Shown: positions 54,089 through 62,359 of the stretch, one piece after another
Layout: every line of letters starts with the position of its first letter
Position numbering within the stretch: position 1 is the first letter of the stretch
Source of the DNA: Flavivirga spongiicola
GTDB taxonomy: Bacteria > Bacteroidota > Bacteroidia > Flavobacteriales > Flavobacteriaceae
Assembly (NCBI RefSeq): GCF_030540825.1
Contig: NZ_JAUOEO010000001.1
Coordinates: forward strand, 2,081,001 to 2,145,000
Direction of reading: 5' to 3'
DNA length: 64,000 bases
Translations under genes and position numbers: made by a program
The notes under the pieces: generated by a model
Told to the model about the DNA's origin: nothing
Databases searched by the model: none
The model's input: only the letters and a program-made list of their open reading frames with translations

Positions 54089-54739
54089 TTATTTTCTCAA
54101 TTCCATTTTTGTTAAATTTATTTTTTTTGTCTTTCTTGGGTACTCTCCGTGTTCAAAAGTCAGTTCAATATCATATTTATAGTCATCTTTTTCAATTCTT
54201 ATTAACGAAATTAAATCTACATTATAGAAAAATCCAATTCGAAATAGTTCATAATCTTCTCCAATGTTTTCTGGTTCTACAACAATGTAAATTGAATCGG
54301 TACAATTACACATTTCAAGAGGCAATGATTCCCCATCACAAATGCTAAATACCGAGTATCCTAACAAATCTAATTTTTCACGAATATTTCCAAAAGTTTC
54401 GGCAAATAATTTATTGTCAAGTTTAGTAAGTTCAACTTCTCTTTTGAATACATACTCGTTTCCATATTTTGCTAAATCTAATGTATCTTCTAAAAATCTT
54501 TTATCAAGTATTTTTATTAGCTTGGAATTTATTAATTGAACTATTTGATTGTTTTTGTTTTCAGAACTTAATGATTTAAGGTTTGAATTTTGTTCAATTA
54601 ATCCATTGTACTGTTTTTCCAGCTTGGTTATTTGAGCTCTTAGTTTATCGTTTTCCGTTTTTAGTTCAATATTTTTTTCATTGTCTGAACAAGAAAGGTT
54701 CATAAATAAAAGCGGGGCTATAAAAAGTAGTTTGTTCAT
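54089..54739 (-). CDS. Lipoprotein with coiled coil
   Basis: A 216-residue lipoprotein (MNKLLFIAPLLFMNLSCSDN, Cys17). Residues about 22-60 form a coiled coil (NDKLRAQITKLEKQYNGLIE), and the rest is a mixed domain with two Cys in MCNCTDSIYIVVE. Not recognised. It is headed by module C copy 2 and followed by the YfeS-like gene. Confidence 0.68.
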   Translation of the reverse strand: MNKLLFIAPLLFMNLSCSDNEKNIELKTENDKLRAQITKLEKQYNGLIEQNSNLKSLSSENKNNQIVQLINSKLIKILDKRFLEDTLDLAKYGNEYVFKREVELTKLDNKLFAETFGNIREKLDLLGYSVFSICDGESLPLEMCNCTDSIYIVVEPENIGEDYELFRIGFFYNVDLISLIRIEKDDYKYDIELTFEHGEYPRKTKKINLTKMELRK

Positions 54740-54765
54740 TTTGCAATTAAGGGTAATAATTGTGT

Positions 54766-54985
54766 AAATGTACTTTATGGTGTTTATTTCACATATAATT
54801 GCCTAAATATAGGAAGTTTATTTGAATACTTAACAGGGTTGTTTTTCAAAACAAAAAGCAACATCTAATTTTACTTAAATGTATCTTTTTTGTGGGTCGT
54901 TATTTTTATTGGTTGGGAGTTATAAGCTTTGAAGAGACCTGTGATTGCTGTATTACTTTTTGTTAAATCATCAATTTACCCCCCC
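54766..54985 (-). repeat. Module C, copy 2 (shared 5' sequence)
   Basis: Plus-strand reading: TACTTTATGGTGTTTATTTC, ATAATTGCCTAAATATAGGA, then ACTTAAATGTATC, TTATTTTTATTGGTTGGGAG and AAGCTTTGAAGAGACCTGTG. It lies upstream of the lipoprotein gene on the minus strand and abuts module A copy 4. Confidence 0.75.
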
Positions 54986-54988
54986 GCT

Positions 54989-55065
54989 CCCGCTAAACTG
55001 CGTTTAGTGGCGGCAAACCAACTAAAAACAGCCAATCAGCAATATTATTAACTTAAAATTTACTC
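54989..55065. mobile_element. Module A, copy 4 (left part only)
   Basis: Left hairpin end at 54989-55012, then the element's inner left flank to AAAATTTACT. The rest of the element is missing; a different spacer that ends in a cassette-like GTTGGCAGTA follows. Confidence 0.72.
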
Positions 55066-55190
55066 CACCAAGTCGCCAAATATAAAATTTGGTGTTTCAA
55101 TATTGAAGGTAAAGACAAAACATTATATTTGGCTTAGTTATAAACGTTGAGTTAGAGCTTACCCTCAGCCCTACGTTTCTTATACCCGCC

Positions 55191-55200
55191 GTTGGCAGTA
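55191..55200 (+). repeat. Cassette-like boundary, left
   Basis: GTTGGCAGTA, 25 bp before the acetolactate-decarboxylase-like start codon, is the exact inverse of TACTGCCAAC found just after that gene at 55962-55971. Confidence 0.45.
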
Positions 55201-55224
55201 ATTTGAAAAAACGGAAAAAATTAA

Positions 55225-55956
55225 ATGATAATAAGAAAAATTACATTATCTCTACTAGCAATTGGAATGATGAGTTGCAATTCGACAAAAAAGGAGAATA
55301 ACACAAAAGACGCAGAGACTCTTTCCGACATTAAAATTGTTGGAGCAATGAAAAACGTAATGTGGAAAGGAGAATTAGGTAGCAGTATTAACCTTGACAC
55401 AATTTCGGATAAAAAAGGACTTTATGCACTTGGTCCTAAGACCTATTTGACAGGTGAATTGCTGATTAATAACGGAAAAAGCTATGTATCAAAAGTGACT
55501 TCTGATTCTACAATGACTGTGGAAAAACGATTTGATGTTTCTGCACCTTTCCTCGTTTATGCTAATGTGACTGAATGGAATGAAGTTGATTTATCTTCAA
55601 ATATTAAGACAATCCAAAATCTTGAAAAATTGATTGACGAAAAAACTACTGAATTCAAACGACCATTTGTGTTCAAATTGATTGGAAAAGTTTCAAAAGC
55701 AATCATTCACATTCAGAATCTACCAGAAGGAACAAAAGTTTCATCACCTGACCAAGCTCACCAAGGACAAACGAACTATGAACTAAAAGATGAAGAAGCC
55801 GAAATTGTTGGTTTTTTCTCGACAGAACATAAAGGAGTTTTTACACATCACGACTCATTTTTACATATGCACTTGATAACTAAAGACGAGAATAAAATGG
55901 GACATTTAGATGAGTTAGAAATTGAAAACATGAAATTGTTTCTGCCGAAAAAATAA
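55225..55956 (+). CDS. Acetolactate decarboxylase-like lipoprotein
   Basis: A 243-residue protein. The C-terminal half has the BudA family pattern: GLYALGPKTYLTGELLINNG, FKLIGKVSKAIIHIQNLP, then the metal-binding cluster GVFTHHDSFLHMHLIT and GHLDELE. BudA enzymes turn 2-acetolactate into acetoin in the cytosol, yet here the N-terminus (ITLSLLAIGMMSCNSTKK, Cys18) is a lipoprotein signal, so it would act outside the cytoplasm. A changed substrate is therefore possible. It is an orphan gene between inverted GTTGGCAGTA/TACTGCCAAC boundaries. Confidence 0.72.
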   Translation: MIIRKITLSLLAIGMMSCNSTKKENNTKDAETLSDIKIVGAMKNVMWKGELGSSINLDTISDKKGLYALGPKTYLTGELLINNGKSYVSKVTSDSTMTVEKRFDVSAPFLVYANVTEWNEVDLSSNIKTIQNLEKLIDEKTTEFKRPFVFKLIGKVSKAIIHIQNLPEGTKVSSPDQAHQGQTNYELKDEEAEIVGFFSTEHKGVFTHHDSFLHMHLITKDENKMGHLDELEIENMKLFLPKK

Positions 55957-55961
55957 AAAAC

Positions 55962-56097
55962 TACTGCCAACAAAAAATATAGTGCATTTGGCAGATAGTG
56001 ATAAAAAGGAAGATGATAACAATAAATAAACATAGTAGTAAATTGAAAATTTGTGCTTCAAAATGCCAAACACACCATATTCAAACCGTTGTGATTA
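55962..56097 (+). other. attC-like spacer
   Basis: Begins TACTGCCAAC, contains TTTGGCA (55987-55993) and its inverse TGCCAAA (56064-56070), and ends near CCGTTGTGATT. This nested inverted layout resembles recombination sites of gene cassettes, but the consensus of true integron attC sites is not met and no integrase gene is present in the window. Confidence 0.3.
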
Positions 56098-56105
56098 ATT
56101 AGAAA

Positions 56106-56345
56106 ATGGAGATAAAACGAGCATCTAAATATTCAATTTATAATATGTCGGAATTGGAGAAAACCAATAAGGCTGGATGCTATCATTGTAAGTCTACCTT
56201 TGACACATCTGAAATCTTAGAAACAACTGATGATGGTAAAACAGCTATGTGTCCTAAGTGTGGTATTGACAGTGTTCTTCCTGATTCTTCTCCTTTTAAA
56301 CTTGATAAAAAAACGTTAACTAAATTAAATAATTATTGGTTTTAA
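56106..56345 (+). CDS. Small zinc-ribbon protein
   Basis: A 79-residue cytosolic protein with two CxxC knuckles, GCYHCKSTF and MCPKCGIDSVLPD, and a conserved end (LTKLNNYWF). It belongs to a widespread small family annotated only as cytoplasmic protein. The gene follows the attC-like spacer and precedes module A copy 5, standing alone. Confidence 0.75.
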   Translation: MEIKRASKYSIYNMSELEKTNKAGCYHCKSTFDTSEILETTDDGKTAMCPKCGIDSVLPDSSPFKLDKKTLTKLNNYWF

Positions 56346-56369
56346 AATGGATAATTTGACAGCCTCGCT

Positions 56370-56550
56370 CCCGCTAAACTGCGTTTAGTGGCGGCAAACC
56401 AACTAAAAATAGCCAATCAGCAATATTATTGACTTAAAGTTTACCCCATAAAACCAACCGAATCTATCTCCAAAACCGTATTGTCTTCTCTTCTGTAAAG
56501 ACTTTTTGTTATTTCCTAACTCTGTACGCCACTAAGCATAGTTTAGCGAG
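56370..56550. mobile_element. Module A, copy 5 (deleted RAYT element, 181 bp)
   Basis: Left end at 56370-56393, right end at 56527-56550. The RAYT remnant codes on the minus strand for EDNTVLEIDSVGFMG-like codons with few changes. The right end joins the outer part of module C. Confidence 0.84.
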
Positions 56551-56556
56551 AGTTGG

Positions 56557-56700
56557 GGTGTCTTACAAAACAAAAAGCGACATCTAATTTTACTTAAATG
56601 TATCTTTTTTATGGGTCGTTATTTTTATTGGTAGGGAGTTGTAAGCTTTGAAGAGGCCTGTGATTGCTGTATTACTTTTTGTTAAATTATTAATTTAATC
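56557..56700 (-). repeat. Module C, outer part only
   Basis: Has CATCTAATTTTACTTAAATG, ATTTTTATTGGTAGGGAGTT and GTAAGCTTTGAAGAGGCCTG but lacks the core next to a start codon. It lies at the 3' end of the gene at 56719, not upstream of a gene. Confidence 0.65.
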
Positions 56701-56718
56701 CCAAAATTTGTTCAATTC

Positions 56719-57429
56719 TTAATAGTCTGTTGGATGATAAATGGCTCTTAAAAGAGAATATTCAAAACGAGTGAAAATTTGAACTATAAAGTTTAAAATA
56801 AGAATAAAAATTAGAGTTGGAACGGTTTTGTGACATAATTCTAAAAAGTAATAAAATCCTTTTTCTATTGAATTAGTTGTTTTTCGCGAATAGAATCCGT
56901 CAACTACTGCGGTCTGCCAATATTCATATTTCTCTTCTTGAACATACTCATTATTTTTTTCGAGAGCACTTCTAATTTTTTCGTAATCAGTTGAGTTTTT
57001 GTTGACTACAAAATCTTTGATTATTGGGTCTAAATAATCAGAAGCTTCAAACTCATATGACCCTCCTTGTTCTCCGTCTACAGTAACCGTAACAGGGCCC
57101 TCGTCATTAGTTTCCCTTGCCGAAAGTCCAACATACTCTTTTTCTATTCGGTAAACATGGTCAGCAAAAAACATATTGCCCATGAGTAAAACCCAAAACA
57201 TTCCAAATAAAAACATGGAAATGAGATGTTCATTTCGAAAATCCTGGTCCCATAGAGTTAACCTGACAATTCCTGCGAGAACTATTAAAACGAATACTAA
57301 AACGAAAAATTTAGCAAAGAAATTACTGAAATCAAACCCGTTTGCTATTACTGAAAATATAAATAATACAAACAGCGTAATTCCAAATGAAATTAAAATC
57401 AGATTAATCCATTGTTTCAGTATTCTCAT
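56719..57429 (-). CDS. Unrecognised membrane protein
   Basis: About 236 residues from the start at 57429 (MRILKQWINL), chosen because the sequence before it parallels that before the next gene's ATG. Helices lie near 8-32, 40-62, 72-92 and 200-222; between the last two is a periplasmic or cytosolic acidic domain (GPVTVTVDGEQGGSYEFEAS). Not recognised. It is headed by module C copy 3. Confidence 0.62.
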   Translation of the reverse strand: MRILKQWINLILISFGITLFVLFIFSVIANGFDFSNFFAKFFVLVFVLIVLAGIVRLTLWDQDFRNEHLISMFLFGMFWVLLMGNMFFADHVYRIEKEYVGLSARETNDEGPVTVTVDGEQGGSYEFEASDYLDPIIKDFVVNKNSTDYEKIRSALEKNNEYVQEEKYEYWQTAVVDGFYSRKTTNSIEKGFYYFLELCHKTVPTLIFILILNFIVQIFTRFEYSLLRAIYHPTDY

Positions 57430-57462
57430 AGGTTCGTTCAAAATCATGTTCAACAATTATAT

Positions 57463-57545
57463 ATACGTACTTTATGACGTTTACCTCTCTTATGGTTGCT
57501 ATAGGTTATAAGAAGTTTATCTAAGTGTTTAACAGCGTTTTTTTA
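57463..57545 (-). repeat. Module C, copy 3 (shared 5' sequence)
   Basis: A diverged copy: CGTACTTTATGACGTTTACC, then AAGAAGTTTATCTAAGTGTT and TAACAGCG on the plus strand. It lies directly upstream of the gene starting at 57429. Confidence 0.55.
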
Positions 57546-57584
57546 TCATTTTTTATGGAATTGCTCACAGCTATGTATACGGTT

Positions 57585-58220
57585 TTAATTTTTTCTCCGA
57601 TATAATAAGTTCCAATCTGCGATTTTTAAATAGTCAGAAAGTGAAATATAATATTCAGTATTAGAAGTGATTCCATATTTTTTATTTTCTTCTACTAAAT
57701 TAGTATAATCTTTTATTTCAATTGTCTGTATATTGAATCCATCCTTATCCTTTAATTCGATAAAGAATGCTTCGAAATTCGGACTAAGTTCCGTTCTTTT
57801 TGGGGTAACAATGTTTAATACGTAAAGCATTGTACCATCGTATTTTGTTTTTAAATTAGCAATGAGTTCAGAACTTGGACTTACATCTTTGCCACGATCA
57901 ATCATTTCTTTTGCATTATTTTCAATATTAATTTGACTAAATAAATAACCGCCAGGAACAATAATTGAACTAATAAGTGATATAATAGTTAGAACTAAAA
58001 TCACACGATAATTTTTTTTAGGTATTTCAGATTTTAAATTCAATCCGAAATTATGAATGTACATAAAATGTAAAAATATTATACACGGAATAAACAAAAG
58101 GCTTGCAGCAATTTTATTTTCTACATACTCAGTTTCAATAATTGCGATTATAATTACGATAAATGCACCGATTCCTGCTAAAGTTAAAATGATTCCAACA
58201 ATTTTTGAGTAAATTTTCAT
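57585..58220 (-). CDS. Unrecognised membrane protein
   Basis: A 211-residue protein with three membrane helices (about 7-27, 37-56, 70-92) and a soluble C-terminal half (VSPSSELIANLKTKYDGTML, then YVLNIVTPKRTELSPNFEAF). Not recognised. The start ATG (MKIYSKIVGI) has the same CATAGGTTnnnTCAAA context on the plus strand as the neighbour at 57429. Headed by module C copy 4. Confidence 0.62.
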   Translation of the reverse strand: MKIYSKIVGIILTLAGIGAFIVIIIAIIETEYVENKIAASLLFIPCIIFLHFMYIHNFGLNLKSEIPKKNYRVILVLTIISLISSIIVPGGYLFSQINIENNAKEMIDRGKDVSPSSELIANLKTKYDGTMLYVLNIVTPKRTELSPNFEAFFIELKDKDGFNIQTIEIKDYTNLVEENKKYGITSNTEYYISLSDYLKIADWNLLYRRKN

Positions 58221-58247
58221 AGGTTGATCAAATTTGTGGTAACAATA

Positions 58248-58347
58248 GTATAAACATACTTTATGATGTTTATTCCACTTAAAGTTGCCTAAATATAGGA
58301 AGTTTATCTAATATTAAACAGGATTATCTTACAAAAGAAAAAACAAC
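58248..58347 (-). repeat. Module C, copy 4 (shared 5' sequence)
   Basis: ATAAACATACTTTATGATGT, TTGCCTAAATATAGGAAGTT and TATCTAATATTAAACAGG on the plus strand. It runs directly into the left end of the RAYT element. Confidence 0.72.
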
Positions 58348-59077
58348 CCCGATAAACTGCGTTTAGTGGCGAAAAACCAGCTAAAAATAGCCAATCAGCA
58401 ATATTATTGACTTAAAATTTATCCCATAAAACCAACCAAATCTATCTCCAAAACCGTATTGTCTTCTTGAAAATTCCTTGCGCTTGAATATTTCCAATCT
58501 ATTGGATTCGTTACAAATCCACTTACTACCGGATTATTATGTATATAATCTATTTTTTGCTTTATAACTTTTTCACTCCATAATTCTATTGGTTTGTTAT
58601 GATGTTGCCAAAATTGATATTTACTTCTTGTTGCATTCTTTTTCCCTGCTCGTTCAAATAGCCATAATAATAGTTCTTTGCGACTTTCTTGTGGGTTATT
58701 CTCTATAGTTTTTATTAATTCCCTTGCTGTATGTTTTTTAAAATCTCGTATCAATCCTGAGGGGTCTTCATCTGCCGACCTAAATATTAAATGCATATGA
58801 CTCGGCATAAAACAATAAGCATACAACTCCATGCCTTTCTCCTTTCTACAATAATCTACACTTTTCGATAAAATATTAAAATAAATTTGTCTGGTAAATA
58901 CATCTATCCAATTTATTGTAGTAAAACTTACAAAGTACAAACCCGAATTATTATGAAACTTATAATTTCTACTCATAGTTCTAAAATACTAAAAGCTCTT
59001 ATATTTCTATAAAAGCTTTGTAAAATAGTTTATTATTTTTCGCTCACTGTTGACGCCACTAAACACAGTTTAGCGGG
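58348..59077. mobile_element. Complete RAYT element (module A, autonomous copy)
   Basis: Left hairpin end at 58348-58371 and inverse right end at 59054-59077 enclose the whole RAYT gene. The left inner flank (CTAAAAATAGCCAATCAGCA and on) is shared with all module A copies, and the right flank resembles theirs. This is the presumed source or a close relative of the four shorter copies. Confidence 0.85.
58419..58976 (-). CDS. REP-associated tyrosine transposase (RAYT)
   Basis: A 185-residue single-domain Y1/HUH transposase related to IS200/IS605 TnpA. The HUH motif is MPSHMHLIF with His60 and His62; the likely catalytic Tyr144 is in KIDYIHNNPV, followed by the family motif WKYSSARNF. RAYTs cut and join single-stranded DNA at hairpin repeats. 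All motifs are intact, so the gene may be active. Its C-terminal 15 codons are the ones retained in the deleted module A copies nearby. Confidence 0.92.
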   Translation of the reverse strand: MSRNYKFHNNSGLYFVSFTTINWIDVFTRQIYFNILSKSVDYCRKEKGMELYAYCFMPSHMHLIFRSADEDPSGLIRDFKKHTARELIKTIENNPQESRKELLLWLFERAGKKNATRSKYQFWQHHNKPIELWSEKVIKQKIDYIHNNPVVSGFVTNPIDWKYSSARNFQEDNTVLEIDLVGFMG

Positions 59078-59184
59078 AGCGGGGAGTTGTAAGCTTAGAT
59101 GAGGTAGGTTTGTTCTATCGTTTTTTATAGTATCATTACGGTTTGGCTAAACTGTATTTTAATGCAATTTAGGTTTTGTTGTGT

Positions 59185-60462
59185 TTAGTTTTCTATTCCT
59201 GCTTTATATCTTTCTAAAGCTCTTGCTCTTGCAAATTTATGCTCAATTATAGGGTTCGGGTAATTTGATGTTCCCAATTCGGGAATCCATCTCTTTACAT
59301 AAATTTGAGAGGGATCAAACTTTTTTAACTGTTCTATTGGGTTAAAAATTCTGAAATAGGGAGCGGCATCACACCCTGTTCCTGCAGCCCACTGCCAATT
59401 TCCATTGTTTGATGACAATTCATAATCGAGTAATTTTTTTGCAAAATAGGCTTCTCCCCATCTCCAATCAATCAAAAGGTGTTTACATAAGAAGCCGGCT
59501 GTTACCATTCTCACTCTATTGTGCATATAACCTGTTTCATTTAATTCTCTCATTCCTGCATCTACCAGTGGGTATCCTGTTTTACCATGGCACCAAATCT
59601 CGAAATCTGTTTCATTATTTAACCATTGGATGCCGTTATACTTAGAACGAAAATTTTGACTTACTACTTTTGGAAAATGAAACAAAATCTGCATAAAAAA
59701 TTCTCGCCAAATCAGTTCACTTAAAAAGACGTCATCGCTATCTTGAAGTTTAGCTATAATTTGCCGTATACTAATGGTTCCAAAGCGAAGATGGGGGCTT
59801 AAATAACTGGTGGAATCAAGGTAAGGGAAGTTTCGAGTTTTGGCATAGTTGCTAATCTCATTCAATTTATATGGCTTTACAATGATTTTAGAACTTTTTA
59901 TTCTCAAATCCTTCAAGTTTGGAAAATGATGTTTTTCCTTATGAAATTTATTGAAGTTTACTTTTGGCAAAATGCTTTTTGGGGTATATACCTTGAGCCA
60001 TTTATTTTTATAAGGAGTGAAGACAGTATAAGGGGTGCCATCACCCTTTAAAACTTCAGATTCCTCATGAATCACTTGATCTTTAAAGCTTATGAGGTTT
60101 ATGTTGCTTATAGATAATAAACTCTTAATCTTTTGATCTCTTTTTATGGCATAGGGCTCATAGTCCTTATTGACATATACATTTTCTATCGTATAAGTTT
60201 CGATAAGGTCCTTAAAAACGTCTTCTGGTTTTCCTTTGTAGATTAAAATCGAAGCATTGTGCACTTGTAAACTTTGATTTAGCTTCTTAAGCGTTTGATA
60301 TATAAAATTTACGCGTGGGTCATCATCAGGTAATTCGTTTAGAATATTTTCATCAAAAATAAAAAGGGGTAAGATATTATGGTTTGCATTCATAGCAGCA
60401 TTCAATGCTGTGTTGTCTTCCAACCGTAAATCTCTTCTAAACCAAAACAGATTAATCTTCAT
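59185..60462 (-). CDS. Deoxyribodipyrimidine photolyase/cryptochrome family
   Basis: A 425-residue flavoprotein that repairs UV dimers with blue light. The N-terminal Rossmann-like antenna domain starts INLFWFRRDLRLEDNTALNA; the C-terminal FAD domain has GMRELNETGYMHNRVRMVTA, then WRWGEAYFAKKLLDYELSSN and NGNWQWAAGTGCDAAPYFR. A class I CPD photolyase is likely. It is the last gene of the SDR-TspO-photolyase operon (3 bp after tspO). Confidence 0.93.
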   Translation of the reverse strand: MKINLFWFRRDLRLEDNTALNAAMNANHNILPLFIFDENILNELPDDDPRVNFIYQTLKKLNQSLQVHNASILIYKGKPEDVFKDLIETYTIENVYVNKDYEPYAIKRDQKIKSLLSISNINLISFKDQVIHEESEVLKGDGTPYTVFTPYKNKWLKVYTPKSILPKVNFNKFHKEKHHFPNLKDLRIKSSKIIVKPYKLNEISNYAKTRNFPYLDSTSYLSPHLRFGTISIRQIIAKLQDSDDVFLSELIWREFFMQILFHFPKVVSQNFRSKYNGIQWLNNETDFEIWCHGKTGYPLVDAGMRELNETGYMHNRVRMVTAGFLCKHLLIDWRWGEAYFAKKLLDYELSSNNGNWQWAAGTGCDAAPYFRIFNPIEQLKKFDPSQIYVKRWIPELGTSNYPNPIIEHKFARARALERYKAGIEN

Positions 60463-60465
60463 ACA

Positions 60466-60921
60466 TTAATTGTAAAACAAAATATAAGCGTTCAACGATG
60501 TTGCTATGATAAGCCAAGCAAAATAAGGGATTAAAAGAAGTGTTTTAATCCTGAGTTCCTTCCAATAGTTAAAAAATAAGTAAGCAATAAGAAGTGTAAG
60601 TGCTAAAATACAGATTAAAGCTGCTGTAACAGCATGAAAATAAAAGAAAAGCGGACTCCACCCGACATTTAGAATCCATTGAATGCTAAAAAGTATACGC
60701 TTTCTTTTTTGATTGGCCGAATTGAAAAGGTACGCCAAATATAAAGCGAAACAGATCATAATTGTAGTCCAAGCAACTCCAAAAACCCAACCAGGTGGTG
60801 ACCATGGCGCTTTGTTCAACTCTTGATACCAATCTGAAGAGACAGCATCACTAGTGAATATGCTTCCAAGACCTAATCCAATGAAATTAATGAAGAGGAA
60901 AAAAATAATGCGTTTAATCAT
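60466..60921 (-). CDS. tspO: TspO/MBR family tryptophan-rich sensory protein
   Basis: A 151-residue inner-membrane protein with five helices. Conserved parts are WYQELNKAPWSPPGWVFGVAW, with the loop before helix 2, and WNVGWSPLFFYFH-like NVGWSPLFFYF in helix 3. TspO binds porphyrins and responds to light and oxygen. It overlaps the end of the SDR gene by 8 bp and lies 3 bp before the photolyase gene, a common light-stress grouping. Confidence 0.92.
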   Translation of the reverse strand: MIKRIIFFLFINFIGLGLGSIFTSDAVSSDWYQELNKAPWSPPGWVFGVAWTTIMICFALYLAYLFNSANQKRKRILFSIQWILNVGWSPLFFYFHAVTAALICILALTLLIAYLFFNYWKELRIKTLLLIPYFAWLIIATSLNAYILFYN

Positions 60922-62338
60922 TTGAGGTTGTTAATTTTCTAAGCATCCCCTTAAAAATTAGACTATGAAAAGGTAATACGGTATACCAATAAAGCCTTCC
61001 TGATATTCCTAAGGGCCTAAAGGTGGCTGTTTGTATTAACGCTCCATTTACTATATTAAATTCAAGCCAGGCTTCGCCAGGCAGCTTCATTTCTGCATAC
61101 AGTAATAAGCGTCCTTCGTTCTTATTAGCATATAAAACCCGCCAAAAATCTAAGGCATCACCTGCTTTTAAGCTGTTATGGTTGGTTCGTCCTCTTCTAA
61201 GTCCAACGCCTCCTAATATTTTATCGATAAAACCTCTTGTTCTCCATAACCAATTGCAATAATACCAACCTGATTCTCCGCCAATACGCCATATTTTTTC
61301 AATACAGGCTTCTTCGTTTTTAAATGGCTTTATTCTTTGATCTTTAAAGCAGCCAAAAGTGGGTACTTGAATATGGTCTGATATATTGTTGCTATTGCTA
61401 CTACTTACATAGGCATCTTTCCAACTGGAAACAATGTCGTTTGATTCTATTTTTCTGAAAGCATTGTTAACAGTTTCTTGGTAGCTAATTGGAGTTACCT
61501 CTAAAACTTGATTAATTTTGTTGTCTCTACATATAACTTCAACCTTCATACTGTTGACGAGTGCTACTGCAAGTTTGTAAGAAGTGGATGTTACAAAATA
61601 AAGCCAGTAGGAAGATAAACGAGGAGTCATTACTGGAATGGTGTAAATTTTTCGTTTCAAGCCTCTTGCCTTACTAAAACCTAAGAGCATTTCTTTATAT
61701 GAGAGTATATCTGGACCACCGATGTCAAAATTTTGATTAAAGGTTTTCGCGTTGAAGATGCACTTAGATAATAAGGAAATGACATCGGCAATACCTATGG
61801 GTTGGCACCTCGTTTTTAGCCATTTCGGTGTAACCATAATGGGAAGCTTTTCAACCAAATCTCTTAAAATTTCAAATGAAGCGCTACCCGATCCAATTAT
61901 AATTCCTGCTCTTAACGTCGTACAATTATAACGCCCTTTACTAAGTTCTAATTCTACGGTTTTTCGTGATGTGAGATGATTGGATAATTCAGATTCATTC
62001 ACAATGCCACTTAAATAAATAATGTGCTTAACATTGGTTTTATTTAATGCATTTCGAAAATTAATGGCAGACTCTTGCTCAAGTGTTTGATAATTTGCTG
62101 ATGCAGACATGGAGTGCACCAAGTAATAAGCACCATCAATGTCATGTGGGATATTATTCAAAGAGTCACTATCCAAAAGATCATTTTCAATAACTTTAAC
62201 CTTATCCCGTAAAGAACTTGAGACATTAAATCGATCTGAATCTCGCACACAGCAAACTACTTCGTGTCCTTCCTTAACCAAAACTGGTAAAAGCCTTTTC
62301 CCGATATAACCCGTTGCTCCTGTTAGTAGAATTTTCAT
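60914..62338 (-). CDS. SDR-family NAD(P)-binding protein with DUF2867 domain
   Basis: A 474-residue protein starting MKILLTGATGYIGKRLLPVL, a Rossmann NAD(P) site (an upstream Met would add five residues). Residues about 1-290 form the atypical SDR domain (YYLVHSMSA, HIIYLSGIV, LRAGIIIGSGSASFEI); about 310-474 form a DUF2867 domain (WRIGGESGWYYCNWLWRTRG, PGEAWLEFNIV). It heads the operon with TspO and photolyase and is preceded by module C copy 5. Substrate unknown; such proteins often go with carotenoid and photoprotection genes. Confidence 0.9.
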   Translation of the reverse strand: MKILLTGATGYIGKRLLPVLVKEGHEVVCCVRDSDRFNVSSSLRDKVKVIENDLLDSDSLNNIPHDIDGAYYLVHSMSASANYQTLEQESAINFRNALNKTNVKHIIYLSGIVNESELSNHLTSRKTVELELSKGRYNCTTLRAGIIIGSGSASFEILRDLVEKLPIMVTPKWLKTRCQPIGIADVISLLSKCIFNAKTFNQNFDIGGPDILSYKEMLLGFSKARGLKRKIYTIPVMTPRLSSYWLYFVTSTSYKLAVALVNSMKVEVICRDNKINQVLEVTPISYQETVNNAFRKIESNDIVSSWKDAYVSSSNSNNISDHIQVPTFGCFKDQRIKPFKNEEACIEKIWRIGGESGWYYCNWLWRTRGFIDKILGGVGLRRGRTNHNSLKAGDALDFWRVLYANKNEGRLLLYAEMKLPGEAWLEFNIVNGALIQTATFRPLGISGRLYWYTVLPFHSLIFKGMLRKLTTSND

Positions 62339-62359
62339 TTTAATTAAACACAACTAATG

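Noticed and set aside
55962..56097. True integron attC site
   Set aside because: The inner and outer boxes do not fit the RYYYAAC/GTTRRRY rule and no integron integrase is in the window; reported only as attC-like.
49338..59077. CRISPR array from the repeated 24-bp CCCGCTAAACTGCG ends
   Set aside because: Copies are kilobases apart, are hairpin ends of a RAYT element, and no cas genes are present.
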